This document shows positions 1-8,080 of a DNA stretch of 32,170 bases, one piece after another. The stretch's first letter is position 1, and each line of letters opens with the position of its first letter. Origin of the DNA: an uncultured Prevotellaceae bacterium (lineage in GTDB: Bacteria > Bacteroidota > Bacteroidia > Bacteroidales > Bacteroidaceae); contig CAMAFX010000024.1 in the NCBI GenBank assembly GCA_945833925.1, positions 1 to 32,170 of the forward strand. Direction: 5' to 3'. The position numbers were made by a program, and so were the translations under genes. Below the pieces are notes generated by a model that saw only the letters and a list, made by a program, of their open reading frames with translations, did no database searches and was not told the DNA's origin.

Positions 1-3
1 TTT

Positions 4-55
4 ATACAGATTTATGAACTAAAAATGGCAAGTTAAGGAACTTGCGAAACTTGAA
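4..55 (+). repeat. Dispersed 52-bp repeat, left copy
   Basis: These 52 bases recur perfectly, in inverted orientation, at 32119-32170. The unit holds a 7-bp stem (28-34 with 39-45, loop AAGG). A second AACTTG at 48-53 could pair instead with CAAGTT at 29-34, so two alternative hairpins are possible. It ends 30 bases before the GT26 start codon. A match this long cannot be chance in 32 kb. Its position at the very edge suggests a multi-copy genomic repeat that stopped the assembly. Its function is unknown. Confidence 0.85.
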
Positions 56-85
56 AAAAGTAATGTTTCAAATACTAATTATAGA

Positions 86-826
86 ATGTCTCTCAAGCTT
101 AAGGATATTGATATACTTCTCTGCAAGGCTGATTTGAAGAATTTGCCAAAGGGAAAGTTGTTGATTAACACAATCAATGCGTTTAGCTATAATAATGCTC
201 AGAAAGATGATTTCTTTGCAGAGGTTTTGCAGAAGGGAGATGTGTTGATTCCTGATGGTGCATCCATAGTCAAGGCATGCAGACTTATCAATGCGAAGTC
301 GCAACCGACAGAGAGAATTGCCGGATGGGATCTCTTTCAGTTTGAGATGAATGACTTGAATGAAAGGGCTGTTAGTACGAACTGCAGGCTTAAGGCTATG
401 TTCATGGGCTCGAGCGAGAAGGTTCTTTCCGCGATAAGGGAAAAGGCAACGAGGGATTACCCAAATCTGGATATTGTTACTTATTCGCCTCCTTACAAGC
501 CTGAGTTTTCGGATGAAGACAACAAGAATATCATTGATGCGATAAACGAGGCTAATCCTGACCTTTTGTGGATTGGAATGACTGCTCCGAAGCAGGAGAA
601 GTGGACCTACACGCATTGGAAGGAACTTGATATTCACTGCCACGTAGGTACTGTTGGCGCCGTTTTTGATTTTTATGCAGGAACAGTAAAGCGTGCACCT
701 CTGTGGTGGCAGCAACATTCGCTCGAGTGGCTGTACCGCCTTATAATGGAGCCAAAGAGAATGTGGCGACGTTATATCATCGGAAATACGGAGTTCATTT
801 GGCGAGTACTCGTAGTCAATCGATAA
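86..826 (+). CDS. WecG/TagA/CpsF family (GT26) glycosyltransferase
   Basis: This 246-residue cytoplasmic glycosyltransferase probably adds the second sugar to an undecaprenyl-diphosphate-linked precursor of exopolysaccharide, O-antigen or capsule. The GT26 signature is clear: an IPDGAS segment around residue 55, whose Asp57 matches the proposed catalytic base of TagA; GMTAPKQEKW at 164-173; GAVFDFYAG at 191-199; and a C-terminal basic and aromatic stretch (LEWLYRLIMEPKRMWRRY) that contacts the membrane in this family. Length is normal and there is no signal peptide. It faces the sugar phosphotransferase at 915-2318 tail to tail, and the two probably act in the same polysaccharide pathway. The rest of the locus would lie to the left, outside the window. 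The exact donor sugar cannot be read from the sequence. Confidence 0.93.
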   Translation: MSLKLKDIDILLCKADLKNLPKGKLLINTINAFSYNNAQKDDFFAEVLQKGDVLIPDGASIVKACRLINAKSQPTERIAGWDLFQFEMNDLNERAVSTNCRLKAMFMGSSEKVLSAIREKATRDYPNLDIVTYSPPYKPEFSDEDNKNIIDAINEANPDLLWIGMTAPKQEKWTYTHWKELDIHCHVGTVGAVFDFYAGTVKRAPLWWQQHSLEWLYRLIMEPKRMWRRYIIGNTEFIWRVLVVNR

Positions 827-856
827 TGTGAAACGTGTTGACTAAGGAAAAAACAA

Positions 857-894
857 ACGGCAGAAGGAGAATGGATGTTATCTCTTTCTGCCGT
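857..894 (-). terminator. Terminator between convergent polysaccharide genes
   Basis: ACGGCAGAAGGAGA (857-870) pairs with TCTCTTTCTGCCGT (881-894) in a 14-bp stem with one G-T wobble. On the minus strand it is followed by a T-rich tract (complement of 846-856), as expected for a Rho-independent terminator of the gene at 915-2318. A weaker T-run (905-910) follows on the plus strand, so it may act in both directions. Confidence 0.8.
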
Positions 895-914
895 CTGCGT
901 ATCTTGTTTTTGCG

Positions 915-2318
915 TTAGTATGCGTTCTTCTCTCCAATATTGAGGAATGTCTTGCAGATAATCCAGAGGTCGAGAGTGAATGACCAGTGCTCGATATACC
1001 ACACGTCTTTCTTTACTCTGCCCTCCATCTTCCAAAGTTCGTCTGTCTCACCACGGAAACCTGTAACTTGTGCGTAGCCGGTAATGCCTGGCTTAACCAT
1101 ATGGCGAAGCATGTAGTTTGAGATAATCTGTGAATACTCGTCGGTGTGCTGGAGCATGTGTGGACGGGGGCCGACCATCGACATCTGACCCAGCCATACG
1201 TTGATGAACTGGGGCAACTCGTCGATGTTAGTCTTGCGCATAAACTCGCCGACCCTGGTTTTACGTGGGTCGTCCTTTGTTGCCTGAAGTTTGTCTGAAT
1301 CAGCGTTGACCCTCATACTTCTGAACTTGTAGCACCAGAATTCCTTTCCGTCGAGTCCGGTTCGCTTCTGCTTGAAGATGATTGGTCCGGGACTGGAAAG
1401 TTTGATGATTGTTCCAAAGATGAGGTAGATGATTGGGAATCCCAAAATGAGAAAGAGCGAAGAACAGACAAAGTCGAATGTACGCTTTGCTATTCTGTTG
1501 GTAAGCATAGAAAGCGGTTCGTCGTGAAGCGAGAAGACAGGTATTCCGTCCATCAACTCCATAGACATGGTTCGGCGTGTGTAGTCGAAGTTAGTAGGGA
1601 TGGAGTAGAAACGGATGATGTGATTCTCGCAGAAGGGGAACAGTTTGTTGATGAACGGATTCCACTCGGTTGACAGGGTACAGAACAAACAGTCAACCTC
1701 GTTGTAATGTTGCTCAAGCCATGCTAAAGATTCAACGCTCTTGCCAAGGTATGGCGCGGCATTTTTGTTCTCGCTTACCTCCTCTTTCTCAGCGAAATAG
1801 CCAAGCACCTCATAGGCTGTTGACTTGTCAAACGACATACTTTGGTAGAGATTGCAGATGGTCTTTGTCTGTCCGACGAAGATGACGCGACGCTTATGGA
1901 AACCTCTCCTTCGTATATGCTTGATGATTTCGCGCACGGTCTTACGATAGAGCATGACCGAGATGAGGATGCCAACGTAATAGGGCAGCATGAACTGCCA
2001 GATGATGAGCGGCCAGTGGAGAGTCCACAACATCAGCAGAGAAACAGCCGCATACCACATGGTGTTTATGAAGACTTTTCGGAACACCATCTCTCCCATT
2101 ACAAAACGCTTGTGAACCTCCATACCTGCGTGAAGATTGCAGAGCATGTATATCACAGAAAGGATGACCATAGCTCGTTTGTACGATGGGAGATACCCTC
2201 CGACGACATGGCTGTAGGTGAAGTAGAGCAATAGCAAGACGAGATTTACCACAATAATCTCTCCTGCCAAAACAACACCTCGTATGGTTATGTCTGCTGA
2301 GTCGTTGTATCGTATCAT
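915..2318 (-). CDS. Undecaprenyl-phosphate sugar phosphotransferase (WcaJ/PglC-like)
   Basis: This polyprenyl phosphate glycosyl-1-phosphate transferase transfers a sugar phosphate from a UDP-sugar to undecaprenyl phosphate, the first membrane step of exopolysaccharide assembly. It has 467 residues. Four N-terminal membrane segments lie at about 14-36, 47-62, 82-100 and 104-124. A Rossmann-like cytoplasmic region follows (about 140-265), then the catalytic domain. The catalytic part starts with KRTFDF at 278 and a re-entrant helix at about 282-304. It contains SPGPIIFKQKRTG, the Asp366-Glu367 pair (NIDELPQ) matching the PglC catalytic dyad, VGPRP (382-386) and a terminal PGITGYAQV block. The architecture is that of the large WcaJ-type enzymes. 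The gene lies 112 bases downstream of valS on the same strand. Glucose is the usual substrate of the subgroup, but galactose cannot be excluded. Confidence 0.93.
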   Translation of the reverse strand: MIRYNDSADITIRGVVLAGEIIVVNLVLLLLYFTYSHVVGGYLPSYKRAMVILSVIYMLCNLHAGMEVHKRFVMGEMVFRKVFINTMWYAAVSLLMLWTLHWPLIIWQFMLPYYVGILISVMLYRKTVREIIKHIRRRGFHKRRVIFVGQTKTICNLYQSMSFDKSTAYEVLGYFAEKEEVSENKNAAPYLGKSVESLAWLEQHYNEVDCLFCTLSTEWNPFINKLFPFCENHIIRFYSIPTNFDYTRRTMSMELMDGIPVFSLHDEPLSMLTNRIAKRTFDFVCSSLFLILGFPIIYLIFGTIIKLSSPGPIIFKQKRTGLDGKEFWCYKFRSMRVNADSDKLQATKDDPRKTRVGEFMRKTNIDELPQFINVWLGQMSMVGPRPHMLQHTDEYSQIISNYMLRHMVKPGITGYAQVTGFRGETDELWKMEGRVKKDVWYIEHWSFTLDLWIICKTFLNIGEKNAY

Positions 2319-2376
2319 AGAGTAGTGTTGTTAATCTACAATATGTGGTTTGTGTATTGCTGTTTCTTGTGTTGAT

Positions 2377-2417
2377 GATGATACGACTGAGCGGTGTGTC
2401 ACTCAGCACGTTCCATC
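2377..2417 (-). other. Imperfect stem-loop between valS and the phosphotransferase gene
   Basis: CTGAG (2387-2391) and CTCAG (2402-2406) pair, and flanking GAT/ATC and ACG/CGT segments can extend the stem with small bulges. No T-run follows on the minus strand. It could weaken read-through from valS, but the evidence is slight. Confidence 0.3.
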
Positions 2418-2430
2418 ATACTTGGTTCAC

Positions 2431-5166
2431 TTATTCTCCTTTCAGAGCCTTGAGGCTGTCCTTCAGAGCGGCAATCTTGCTCTCGGCATCCGACTGCTTT
2501 TTGCGCTCCATCTCAACAACCTGAGCCGGTGCACTCTGCACAAAGCGTTCGTTAGACAGTTTCTTCAATACACCCTGAAGGAAGCCTTCGAGATGCTTGA
2601 GCTCAGCCTCAGCCTTCTTGATTTCAGCCTCAACGTCGATGAGGTTGCCAACAGGGACTGCATATTCGTTGGTGCCTGCGAGAAAGCTTGCGGCAGTCTC
2701 GTCCTTGGTATCGACAACAGTTATCTCGCTGATGAATGCCATCTTCTGAATGAGACAGTTGTATGCGGTAAGAGGATTCTCGCCGATAGCCTGAAGTGCA
2801 AGGAGTTCCTTCTGAGCAATGTTCTTCTGGTTGCGCACTGTACGCACACCACTGATGACCTGCTTCATGTTCTCAATCTCGGCAAGGAGAGTCTCCTCGG
2901 CTGCTGTTGGAGCAGGGAGATGGAGTTCCTGAAGCATGATGCTCTCGCCGTCCTTGCGCTCCTCGAGTGCCTGCCACAACTCCTCGGTGATAAATGGCAT
3001 GAATGGGTGAAGCATCTTCAGCAGAACGTCGAAGAAGTGGAGAGTCTGATTGTATGTAGCCTTGTCGATAGGCTGGCCGTATGCAGGCTTTACCATCTCA
3101 AGATACCAACTTGAGAACTCATCCCAGAAGAGTTTGTAGATAGCCATCAGAGCTTCGCTCAAACGATACTTCTTGAACAAGTCTTGAGCCTCCTGCTGTG
3201 TCTTCTTGAGAAGTGCGTCGAACCATGCACATGCTATCTTCGCTGTCTCAGGCTGTTCGATGTCGGCAGTGTTCCATCCTTTGACAAGACGAAACGCATT
3301 CCATATCTTGTTGTTGAAGTTACGACCCTGCTCGCAGAGCGAATCGTCGAACAGAATGTCGTTGCCGGCAGGTGCACTGAGCATCATACCCATACGTACA
3401 CCGTCGGCACCGAAGCGTGCGATGAGTTCGAGTGGGTCGGGTGAGTTGCCAAGACTCTTCGACATCTTGCGTCCGAGTTTGTCACGAACGATACCGGTGA
3501 AGTATACGTTCTTGAATGGCATCTTGCCCTCGTACTCGTAGCCAGCCATAATCATACGTGCCACCCAGAAGAAGATGATGTCCGGACCAGTTACAAGGTC
3601 AGCAGTGGGGTAGTAGTACTTGATTTCCTCGTTGCCGGGGTTGTTGATGCCATCGAAGAGTGAGATAGGCCACAGCCAGCTGCTGAACCATGTGTCGAGA
3701 GCATCCTCGTCCTGACGCAGGTCGGCAAGTGTGAGGGTGTCGTTTCCACTCTTCTTCTTTGCCTCCTCGAGTGCCAGTTCGGGTGTCTCAGCAACTACGT
3801 AACCACCGGTTGGGAGATAGTAGGCAGGTATTCTGTGTCCCCACCACAACTGACGGCTGATACACCAGTCCTTGATGTTCTCAAGCCAGTGGCGGTATGT
3901 GTTCTTGTACTTGACAGGGTAGAACTGGATGTCGTCGTTCATCACAGGGCCGAGCGCAATCTCTGCAAGGTGCTCCATCTTGAGGAACCACTGCATTGAG
4001 AGTTTGGGCTCAATGGGCACACCGGTACGCTCCGAACAGCCAATCTTGTTGTCGTAGTCCTCGATCTTCTCCATCAGGCCAGCCTCGGTCATGTCGATGG
4101 CAATCTGCTTACGTACATCGAAACGGTCCTGACCAACGTACATGCCGGCAGCCTCCGAGAGAGTAGCGTCATCGTTAAAGATGTCGATTGCCTCGAGGTT
4201 GTACTTCTCGCCCAGCATATAGTCGTTGATGTCGTGTGCCGGTGTCACTTTAAGGCAGCCAGTACCGAACTCTATCTCTACGTATTCGTCCTCGATGATG
4301 GGCACAACGCGACCCTTCATTGGAACGATGACCTTCTTTCCACGCAACCATGTGTTCTTGGGGTCGTTAGGATTGATGCATACAGCCACGTCGCCCATGA
4401 TGGTCTCGGGACGTGTTGTAGCAACGACAGCATAACGACGACCCTCGGCGTCGCGGTGAACAACCTGTTGCTTTACGGTAGCATCGAATGGGTCTTCGGG
4501 CGAAGGATAGAGCGCGTCGGGCTCTTCGCCGTCAGTGCTGCCAACAGGCTCGTCCACATAATACTTCATGTAGTAGAGTTTTGTGTGCTCCTCCTTGTAG
4601 ATGACCTCCTCGTCAGATAGTGCGGTGAGTGCCTTGGGGTCCCAGTTGACCATGCGCACACCACGATAGATGAGCCCCTTGCGATAGAGGTCGCAGAAAA
4701 CCTTGATGACGCTCTCGCTGCGCTTCTCGTCCATTGTGAATGCTGTGCGGTCCCAGTCGCAAGAGCATCCCAGTGTGCGCAACTGCTTGAGGATGATGCC
4801 TCCGTGCTCCTCTGTCCATGCCCAGGCATGCTTCAAGAACTCCTCGCGTGTGAGGTCGGTCTTCTTGATACCCTGCTCGGCAAGACGGTTCACGACTTTT
4901 GCTTCGGTAGCAATACTTGCGTGGTCAGTGCCTGGCACCCAGCAAGCGTTCTTGCCCTCCATACGTGCATGGCGGACAAGAATATCCTGGATGGTTTCGT
5001 TCAGGACATGTCCCATATGGAGAACACCCGTAACGTTTGGTGGCGGGATAACCACCGTGTAGGGCTCGCGTCCGTCTGGTTTGCTGCTGAATAGTTTGTT
5101 GTCCATCCAATACTGATACCATTTTCCTTCAACTTCCGAAGGGTTGTACTTGGTTGCTAATTCCAT
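2431..5166 (-). CDS. valS: Valyl-tRNA synthetase
   Basis: This class I aminoacyl-tRNA synthetase charges tRNA-Val and hydrolyses mischarged Thr-tRNA-Val in its CP1 editing domain. The 911-residue product is full length. The HIGH-type motif HMGH is at residues 50-53 inside [13 protein letters not shown], and KMSKS is at 567-571. The sequence between holds the editing domain. The last ~70 residues are rich in Glu, Lys and Leu and form the coiled-coil arm typical of ValRS. The start fits the family N-terminus ([20 protein letters not shown]). Transcription is leftward and divergent from mazG, with a matching -7 box at 5244-5251. No T-box or other leader regulator was recognised, only a short GC hairpin (GCGCGTGTGCGC, 5221-5232) in the likely leader. 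Confidence 0.98.
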   Translation of the reverse strand: MELATKYNPSEVEGKWYQYWMDNKLFSSKPDGREPYTVVIPPPNVTGVLHMGHVLNETIQDILVRHARMEGKNACWVPGTDHASIATEAKVVNRLAEQGIKKTDLTREEFLKHAWAWTEEHGGIILKQLRTLGCSCDWDRTAFTMDEKRSESVIKVFCDLYRKGLIYRGVRMVNWDPKALTALSDEEVIYKEEHTKLYYMKYYVDEPVGSTDGEEPDALYPSPEDPFDATVKQQVVHRDAEGRRYAVVATTRPETIMGDVAVCINPNDPKNTWLRGKKVIVPMKGRVVPIIEDEYVEIEFGTGCLKVTPAHDINDYMLGEKYNLEAIDIFNDDATLSEAAGMYVGQDRFDVRKQIAIDMTEAGLMEKIEDYDNKIGCSERTGVPIEPKLSMQWFLKMEHLAEIALGPVMNDDIQFYPVKYKNTYRHWLENIKDWCISRQLWWGHRIPAYYLPTGGYVVAETPELALEEAKKKSGNDTLTLADLRQDEDALDTWFSSWLWPISLFDGINNPGNEEIKYYYPTADLVTGPDIIFFWVARMIMAGYEYEGKMPFKNVYFTGIVRDKLGRKMSKSLGNSPDPLELIARFGADGVRMGMMLSAPAGNDILFDDSLCEQGRNFNNKIWNAFRLVKGWNTADIEQPETAKIACAWFDALLKKTQQEAQDLFKKYRLSEALMAIYKLFWDEFSSWYLEMVKPAYGQPIDKATYNQTLHFFDVLLKMLHPFMPFITEELWQALEERKDGESIMLQELHLPAPTAAEETLLAEIENMKQVISGVRTVRNQKNIAQKELLALQAIGENPLTAYNCLIQKMAFISEITVVDTKDETAASFLAGTNEYAVPVGNLIDVEAEIKKAEAELKHLEGFLQGVLKKLSNERFVQSAPAQVVEMERKKQSDAESKIAALKDSLKALKGE

Positions 5167-5243
5167 ATATGTAATTTGTTTGTTTTTATATCATTTGACA
5201 GTTGCTTACACCACGCTTTCGCGCGTGTGCGCGTTACATTTTG

Positions 5244-5251
5244 CAAATTTA
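5244..5251 (-). promoter_or_regulatory. Bacteroidetes-type -7 box for valS
   Basis: The minus strand reads TAAATTTG, matching the TAnnTTTG consensus of the main Bacteroidetes sigma factor, about 80 bases before the valS start. No good TTTG -33 box was found at the expected distance. Confidence 0.55.
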
Positions 5252-5295
5252 CAAAAAAATAGTTGTAATAAGGACCCTTTTTCTGATTTTCTTTG

Positions 5296-5303
5296 TATTT
5301 TTG
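5296..5303 (+). promoter_or_regulatory. Bacteroidetes-type -7 box for mazG
   Basis: TATTTTTG matches TAnnTTTG, 64 bases before the mazG ATG. The -33 element is not recognisable, so this rests on the -7 box and its position in the divergent gap. Confidence 0.5.
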
Positions 5304-5367
5304 CGTAGTCATTTTCAAAATAACTGCCCCTGACCCCCAAGGGAGATTAAGAGGAAAGTAGAGCAAT

Positions 5368-6162
5368 ATGGATAAACATACAAGAGAAGAGAAGATGCAG
5401 GCGTTCGGTCGTCTGCTGGATGTGATGGACGAACTGCGTGCAAAGTGTCCCTGGGACAAGAAACAGACATACGAAAGTCTGCGCCCAAACACCATAGAAG
5501 AGACCTTCGAACTGTGCGACGCGCTGATAAAGCACGATGAGAAGAATATATGCAAGGAATTGGGAGACGTGCTTCTGCATGTTGTCTTTTATGCGAAGAT
5601 TGGCAGTGAGAACTCGGGGTTCGACATTGCCGATGTCTGCAATCAGTTGTGCGACAAACTTATCTTCAGACACCCCCACGTCTACGGCGACGAGGTTGCA
5701 AAGAATGCAGGAGAGGTGTCGCAATTGTGGGAGAAGGTAAAGCAGAAGGAGAAGGATGGCAACAAGACGGTGCTGAGTGGAGTACCTGATGCCCTTCCCT
5801 CGCTGATAAAGGCATATCGTATTCAGGATAAGGCCCGTAACGTGGGGTTTGACTGGGAAAAGCGCGAAGATGTGTGGGAGAAGGTTAAGGAAGAACTTGA
5901 CGAACTGAAAGTTGAACTTGAGCGAGAGGACAAGGAGAAGAGCACGAAGGAGTTTGGCGATTTCCTCTTCAGCCTAATAAATACGGCGAGACTATACCAC
6001 ATCAATCCCGACAACGCCCTTGAGCACACCAACAAAAAGTTCATCTTCCGTTTCAACTATGTGGAGCAAAAGGCAAAGGAGGCAGGCAAGGAACTGAAGG
6101 ATATGACCCTGGCTGAGATGGATGCCCTCTGGAATGAGGCAAAGTTGATGGAGAAAGAATAA
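5368..6162 (+). CDS. mazG: Nucleoside triphosphate pyrophosphohydrolase MazG
   Basis: MazG hydrolyses (d)NTPs to NMP and pyrophosphate, cleaning the nucleotide pool. The 264-residue protein has the two tandem MazG domains of the E. coli-type enzyme. The first carries CPWDKKQT (27-34), an EExxE metal-binding motif (Glu44, Glu45, Glu48) and ELGD (64-67). The second repeats the pattern with KVKEELDELK followed by EFGDFLFSL. Both all-alpha repeats look intact. It is divergent from valS, which is a common arrangement in Bacteroidales as far as I recall. A Rho-independent terminator follows about 50 bases downstream, so it is probably monocistronic. Confidence 0.95.
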   Translation: MDKHTREEKMQAFGRLLDVMDELRAKCPWDKKQTYESLRPNTIEETFELCDALIKHDEKNICKELGDVLLHVVFYAKIGSENSGFDIADVCNQLCDKLIFRHPHVYGDEVAKNAGEVSQLWEKVKQKEKDGNKTVLSGVPDALPSLIKAYRIQDKARNVGFDWEKREDVWEKVKEELDELKVELEREDKEKSTKEFGDFLFSLINTARLYHINPDNALEHTNKKFIFRFNYVEQKAKEAGKELKDMTLAEMDALWNEAKLMEKE

Positions 6163-6210
6163 CGTATTCTTATTCTGTTTGTAAACAAGAATTTACAAGA
6201 TAAAAGAAAA

Positions 6211-6254
6211 CTCGCTGACTGAGCCTTGTGTGCTCTTGCAGCGAGCTTTTTTTA
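6211..6254 (+). terminator. Rho-independent terminator of mazG
   Basis: CTCGCTG (6211-6217) pairs with CAGCGAG (6239-6245), and GAGC/GCTC can pair inside the loop. A run of seven T follows. Confidence 0.75.
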
Positions 6255-6274
6255 TTGTCTGTTCGACGATGCGG

Positions 6275-6342
6275 CTCGTCATTCAAAGTGACTCGTCATA
6301 CGGTATGATTAGTCATTCTATGCGACAAGTCATTCATTACCT
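6275..6342. repeat. Degenerate tandem repeat with 17-bp period
   Basis: The core (C/A)GTCAT(T/A) occurs four times, in nine-base units starting at 6275, 6292, 6309 and 6326, exactly 17 bases apart. The intervening bases are only partly conserved. A weaker fifth unit may precede them at 6258. The array lies between the mazG terminator and the end of the Spy-like gene and overlaps the stop codon of the latter. Confidence 0.55.
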
Positions 6343-6834
6343 GTTGCCGTTCCTTTTTTGGTCATCCCAATGACGATACTCTCTGATGCGGACGTTCTTT
6401 GGACTTGCCTTGCGTAGCATCTCGCGGTGGAACTGGTCTTCTGCCTTCATGACGCCGAAAACCTTCTTCGCAGAAACAGCCTTGCACATCTTGGCAAAGT
6501 ATGTCTTCTCGATGTTGGCTTGCTCTACAGCGTAATCCTTTATCTTGCTTATTATAGCAACATACTCCTTGTCCGTAGTGTTAGCATTTGCCTCCTTATG
6601 CTTTAACTGATGGATCTTGATGTTGATTTCCATCTGTTTCTTCTTCATCTCGTGGTAGAGAGGGAAGAGTTTGTCGGATTCTGCCTGAGTGAGACATGCT
6701 TTCTCCATGATATAGTTCTCCATTCTTGCATTAAACTCCTCAGGATTGAAGCGTGGACCCTTACCTTCGTTTTGTGCCATGGCTGGCATTGTGCCTATTA
6801 GCAAGGCAACAAGTATGGAATATAGGATTTTCAT
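6337..6834 (-). CDS. Spy/CpxP-like periplasmic protein
   Basis: This is a small exported protein of 165 residues. A signal peptide is clear: a charged start, a hydrophobic core, and AMAQ at about 18-21. The mature part is highly charged and predicted helical, with an LTQAE segment like the LTxxQ motif of Spy and CpxP, which act as periplasmic chaperones or stress sensors. Sequence resemblance is weak, so the assignment also leans on context: it is the last gene of a sigma factor / anti-sigma factor run, 21 bases after the anti-sigma gene. In Bacteroidetes such ECF modules often include a small Lys/Glu/Met-rich exported protein. The basic C-terminus, ending in an Arg- and Asn-rich stretch, may be disordered. 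Confidence 0.65.
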   Translation of the reverse strand: MKILYSILVALLIGTMPAMAQNEGKGPRFNPEEFNARMENYIMEKACLTQAESDKLFPLYHEMKKKQMEINIKIHQLKHKEANANTTDKEYVAIISKIKDYAVEQANIEKTYFAKMCKAVSAKKVFGVMKAEDQFHREMLRKASPKNVRIREYRHWDDQKRNGNR

Positions 6835-6855
6835 AATTGATATAGTTTAGTGCGT

Positions 6856-7329
6856 TTAGTTTTCTGTTAGATACATTGCAATCTCGTTGTTGTCCACCAT
6901 AGCATAGTCAAGCGCTTCGTTAAGATAAGCCTCGTCGTAATTCTGTGTGTTTGTGCTTGATACGGCGTCGTTGTGTTGCTGGTCTACTGTCGCTGCTGGA
7001 TGATGCTTGCTTGTGTCTTGAGAATTGAATGAAAGCAGTGTTTGTTGCTCACCCGAACTGAGAATGGTGTTCTGTCTTTTCAATGCTACGGTTGTGCCGC
7101 CGATAATGATTGCTATGGCTGCGCAGGCTGCGGCATATCGCACGACTCTTGGCATCAGTTTCACGGTAGGTGCCTTCTTTGTGTTCTCCTCAGGCAGATT
7201 GAGCATCAGTCTGTCGCAGAAGGTGTCGAAATAGCCCTCAGGAGTCTTGAATGGATAGGTATGCGATGCACACTTCTCGTCGTGCATGTCGTGTATGTGC
7301 TTCTTTAGTTCCTCTTTGTTCATGTCCAT
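6856..7329 (-). CDS. Probable membrane anti-sigma factor
   Basis: This 157-residue protein has one membrane segment, at about 62-82, between a cytoplasmic N-terminal part and a C-terminal part of about 75 residues. The N-terminal region carries FKTPEGYFDTF, a motif I associate with small proteins encoded next to ECF sigma factors in Bacteroidetes. Topology and position downstream of the sigma gene suggest that it sequesters the sigma factor at the membrane. No zinc-binding ZAS motif (HxxxCxxC) is present, so this is an inference from context. I chose the ATG at 7329; an in-frame TTG at 7374 is open but less likely, and a second ATG lies two codons in (7323). The 136-base gap to the sigma gene is the longest in the run. 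Confidence 0.7.
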   Translation of the reverse strand: MDMNKEELKKHIHDMHDEKCASHTYPFKTPEGYFDTFCDRLMLNLPEENTKKAPTVKLMPRVVRYAAACAAIAIIIGGTTVALKRQNTILSSGEQQTLLSFNSQDTSKHHPAATVDQQHNDAVSSTNTQNYDEAYLNEALDYAMVDNNEIAMYLTEN

Positions 7330-7465
7330 CCTGTTATGTTTGTTGTCGCTGACAATACTGTTTGTTGCTGCCAACTATCCAGTTTTATTTGATTCTGCTG
7401 ACAATAACTTTTTGTGTTGTGTTTGACCTTTCTTATATCTATTGACTAATCTTCTTTGTAAAGGT

Positions 7466-8023
7466 TTAATCGATGATGCCTAAAAAAATTGAAATCTTCT
7501 GTACGGCATGGTGATAGGATGCTTTCAGTGCGCCTACACTTGTGCCAAGAACATCTGATATTTCCTCGTATTTCATGTCCTCAAAATATTTCATATTGAA
7601 GACAAGTTTTTGCTTATGGGGTAGGGTGGCGATGGCTTTCTGCAGTTCCAATTCAGTCTCGTCACCATCGAAGTACACGTCGCTTTCGAGAGAATGTGCA
7701 AGCATCAAACCGACATTCGGGTTCTCGTCATCAATGCTGACCATTTCCTTCTTTTTTCTTTCGAGAAAGTCCAACGCCTCGTGTGTCGCTATTCGGTAAA
7801 GCCATGTCTTCAAGGTCGAATCACCCCTAAATTTGTCGATGCCCTGCCATGCCTTGATGAAGGTGTTTTGCAGAACGTCGTCGGCATCCTCGTGTACGAG
7901 TACCATGCGCCTTATGATACAGTACAGCATCTCCTGATACATACGTACCATGGTTGCGAAGGCATCTCTCTTGGTGTCTTCGCAGCGCATAGCTTCTATT
8001 AGGTGTTTCTCGTCCATCGTCAT
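7466..8023 (-). CDS. RNA polymerase ECF-type sigma-70 factor
   Basis: This 185-residue sigma factor has only regions 2 and 4, the hallmark of the extracytoplasmic-function group. Region 2 runs from about FATMVRMYQEML to HEALDFLE and contains DADDVLQNTFIKAW, the classic core-binding helix. Region 4 contains LPHKQKLVFNMKYFEDMKYEEISDVLGTSVGALKASYHHAVQKI, a helix-turn-helix for -35 recognition. The linker is acidic and short. It lies 57 bases after the L,D-transpeptidase gene on the same strand and precedes its likely anti-sigma factor, so it probably controls an envelope-related regulon. Whether it activates its own promoter cannot be read here. The start is either ATG 8023 or ATG 8017. Confidence 0.93.
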   Translation of the reverse strand: MTMDEKHLIEAMRCEDTKRDAFATMVRMYQEMLYCIIRRMVLVHEDADDVLQNTFIKAWQGIDKFRGDSTLKTWLYRIATHEALDFLERKKKEMVSIDDENPNVGLMLAHSLESDVYFDGDETELELQKAIATLPHKQKLVFNMKYFEDMKYEEISDVLGTSVGALKASYHHAVQKISIFLGIID

Positions 8024-8080
8024 GCACTCTTTTTGACTGCGTCAGGACACTAAGGTTTAATCGTTTGGGAAGGTTTTTAG

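Noticed and set aside
5221..5232. GCGCGTGTGCGC hairpin upstream of valS as a T-box or riboswitch
   Set aside because: It is only a 4-bp stem with no specifier loop or antiterminator.
7461..8063. 12-base AAGGTTTAATCG at 7461-7472 and 8052-8063 flanking the sigma factor gene
   Set aside because: Several 12-base matches are expected by chance in a window of this size, and one copy overlaps the sigma stop codon.
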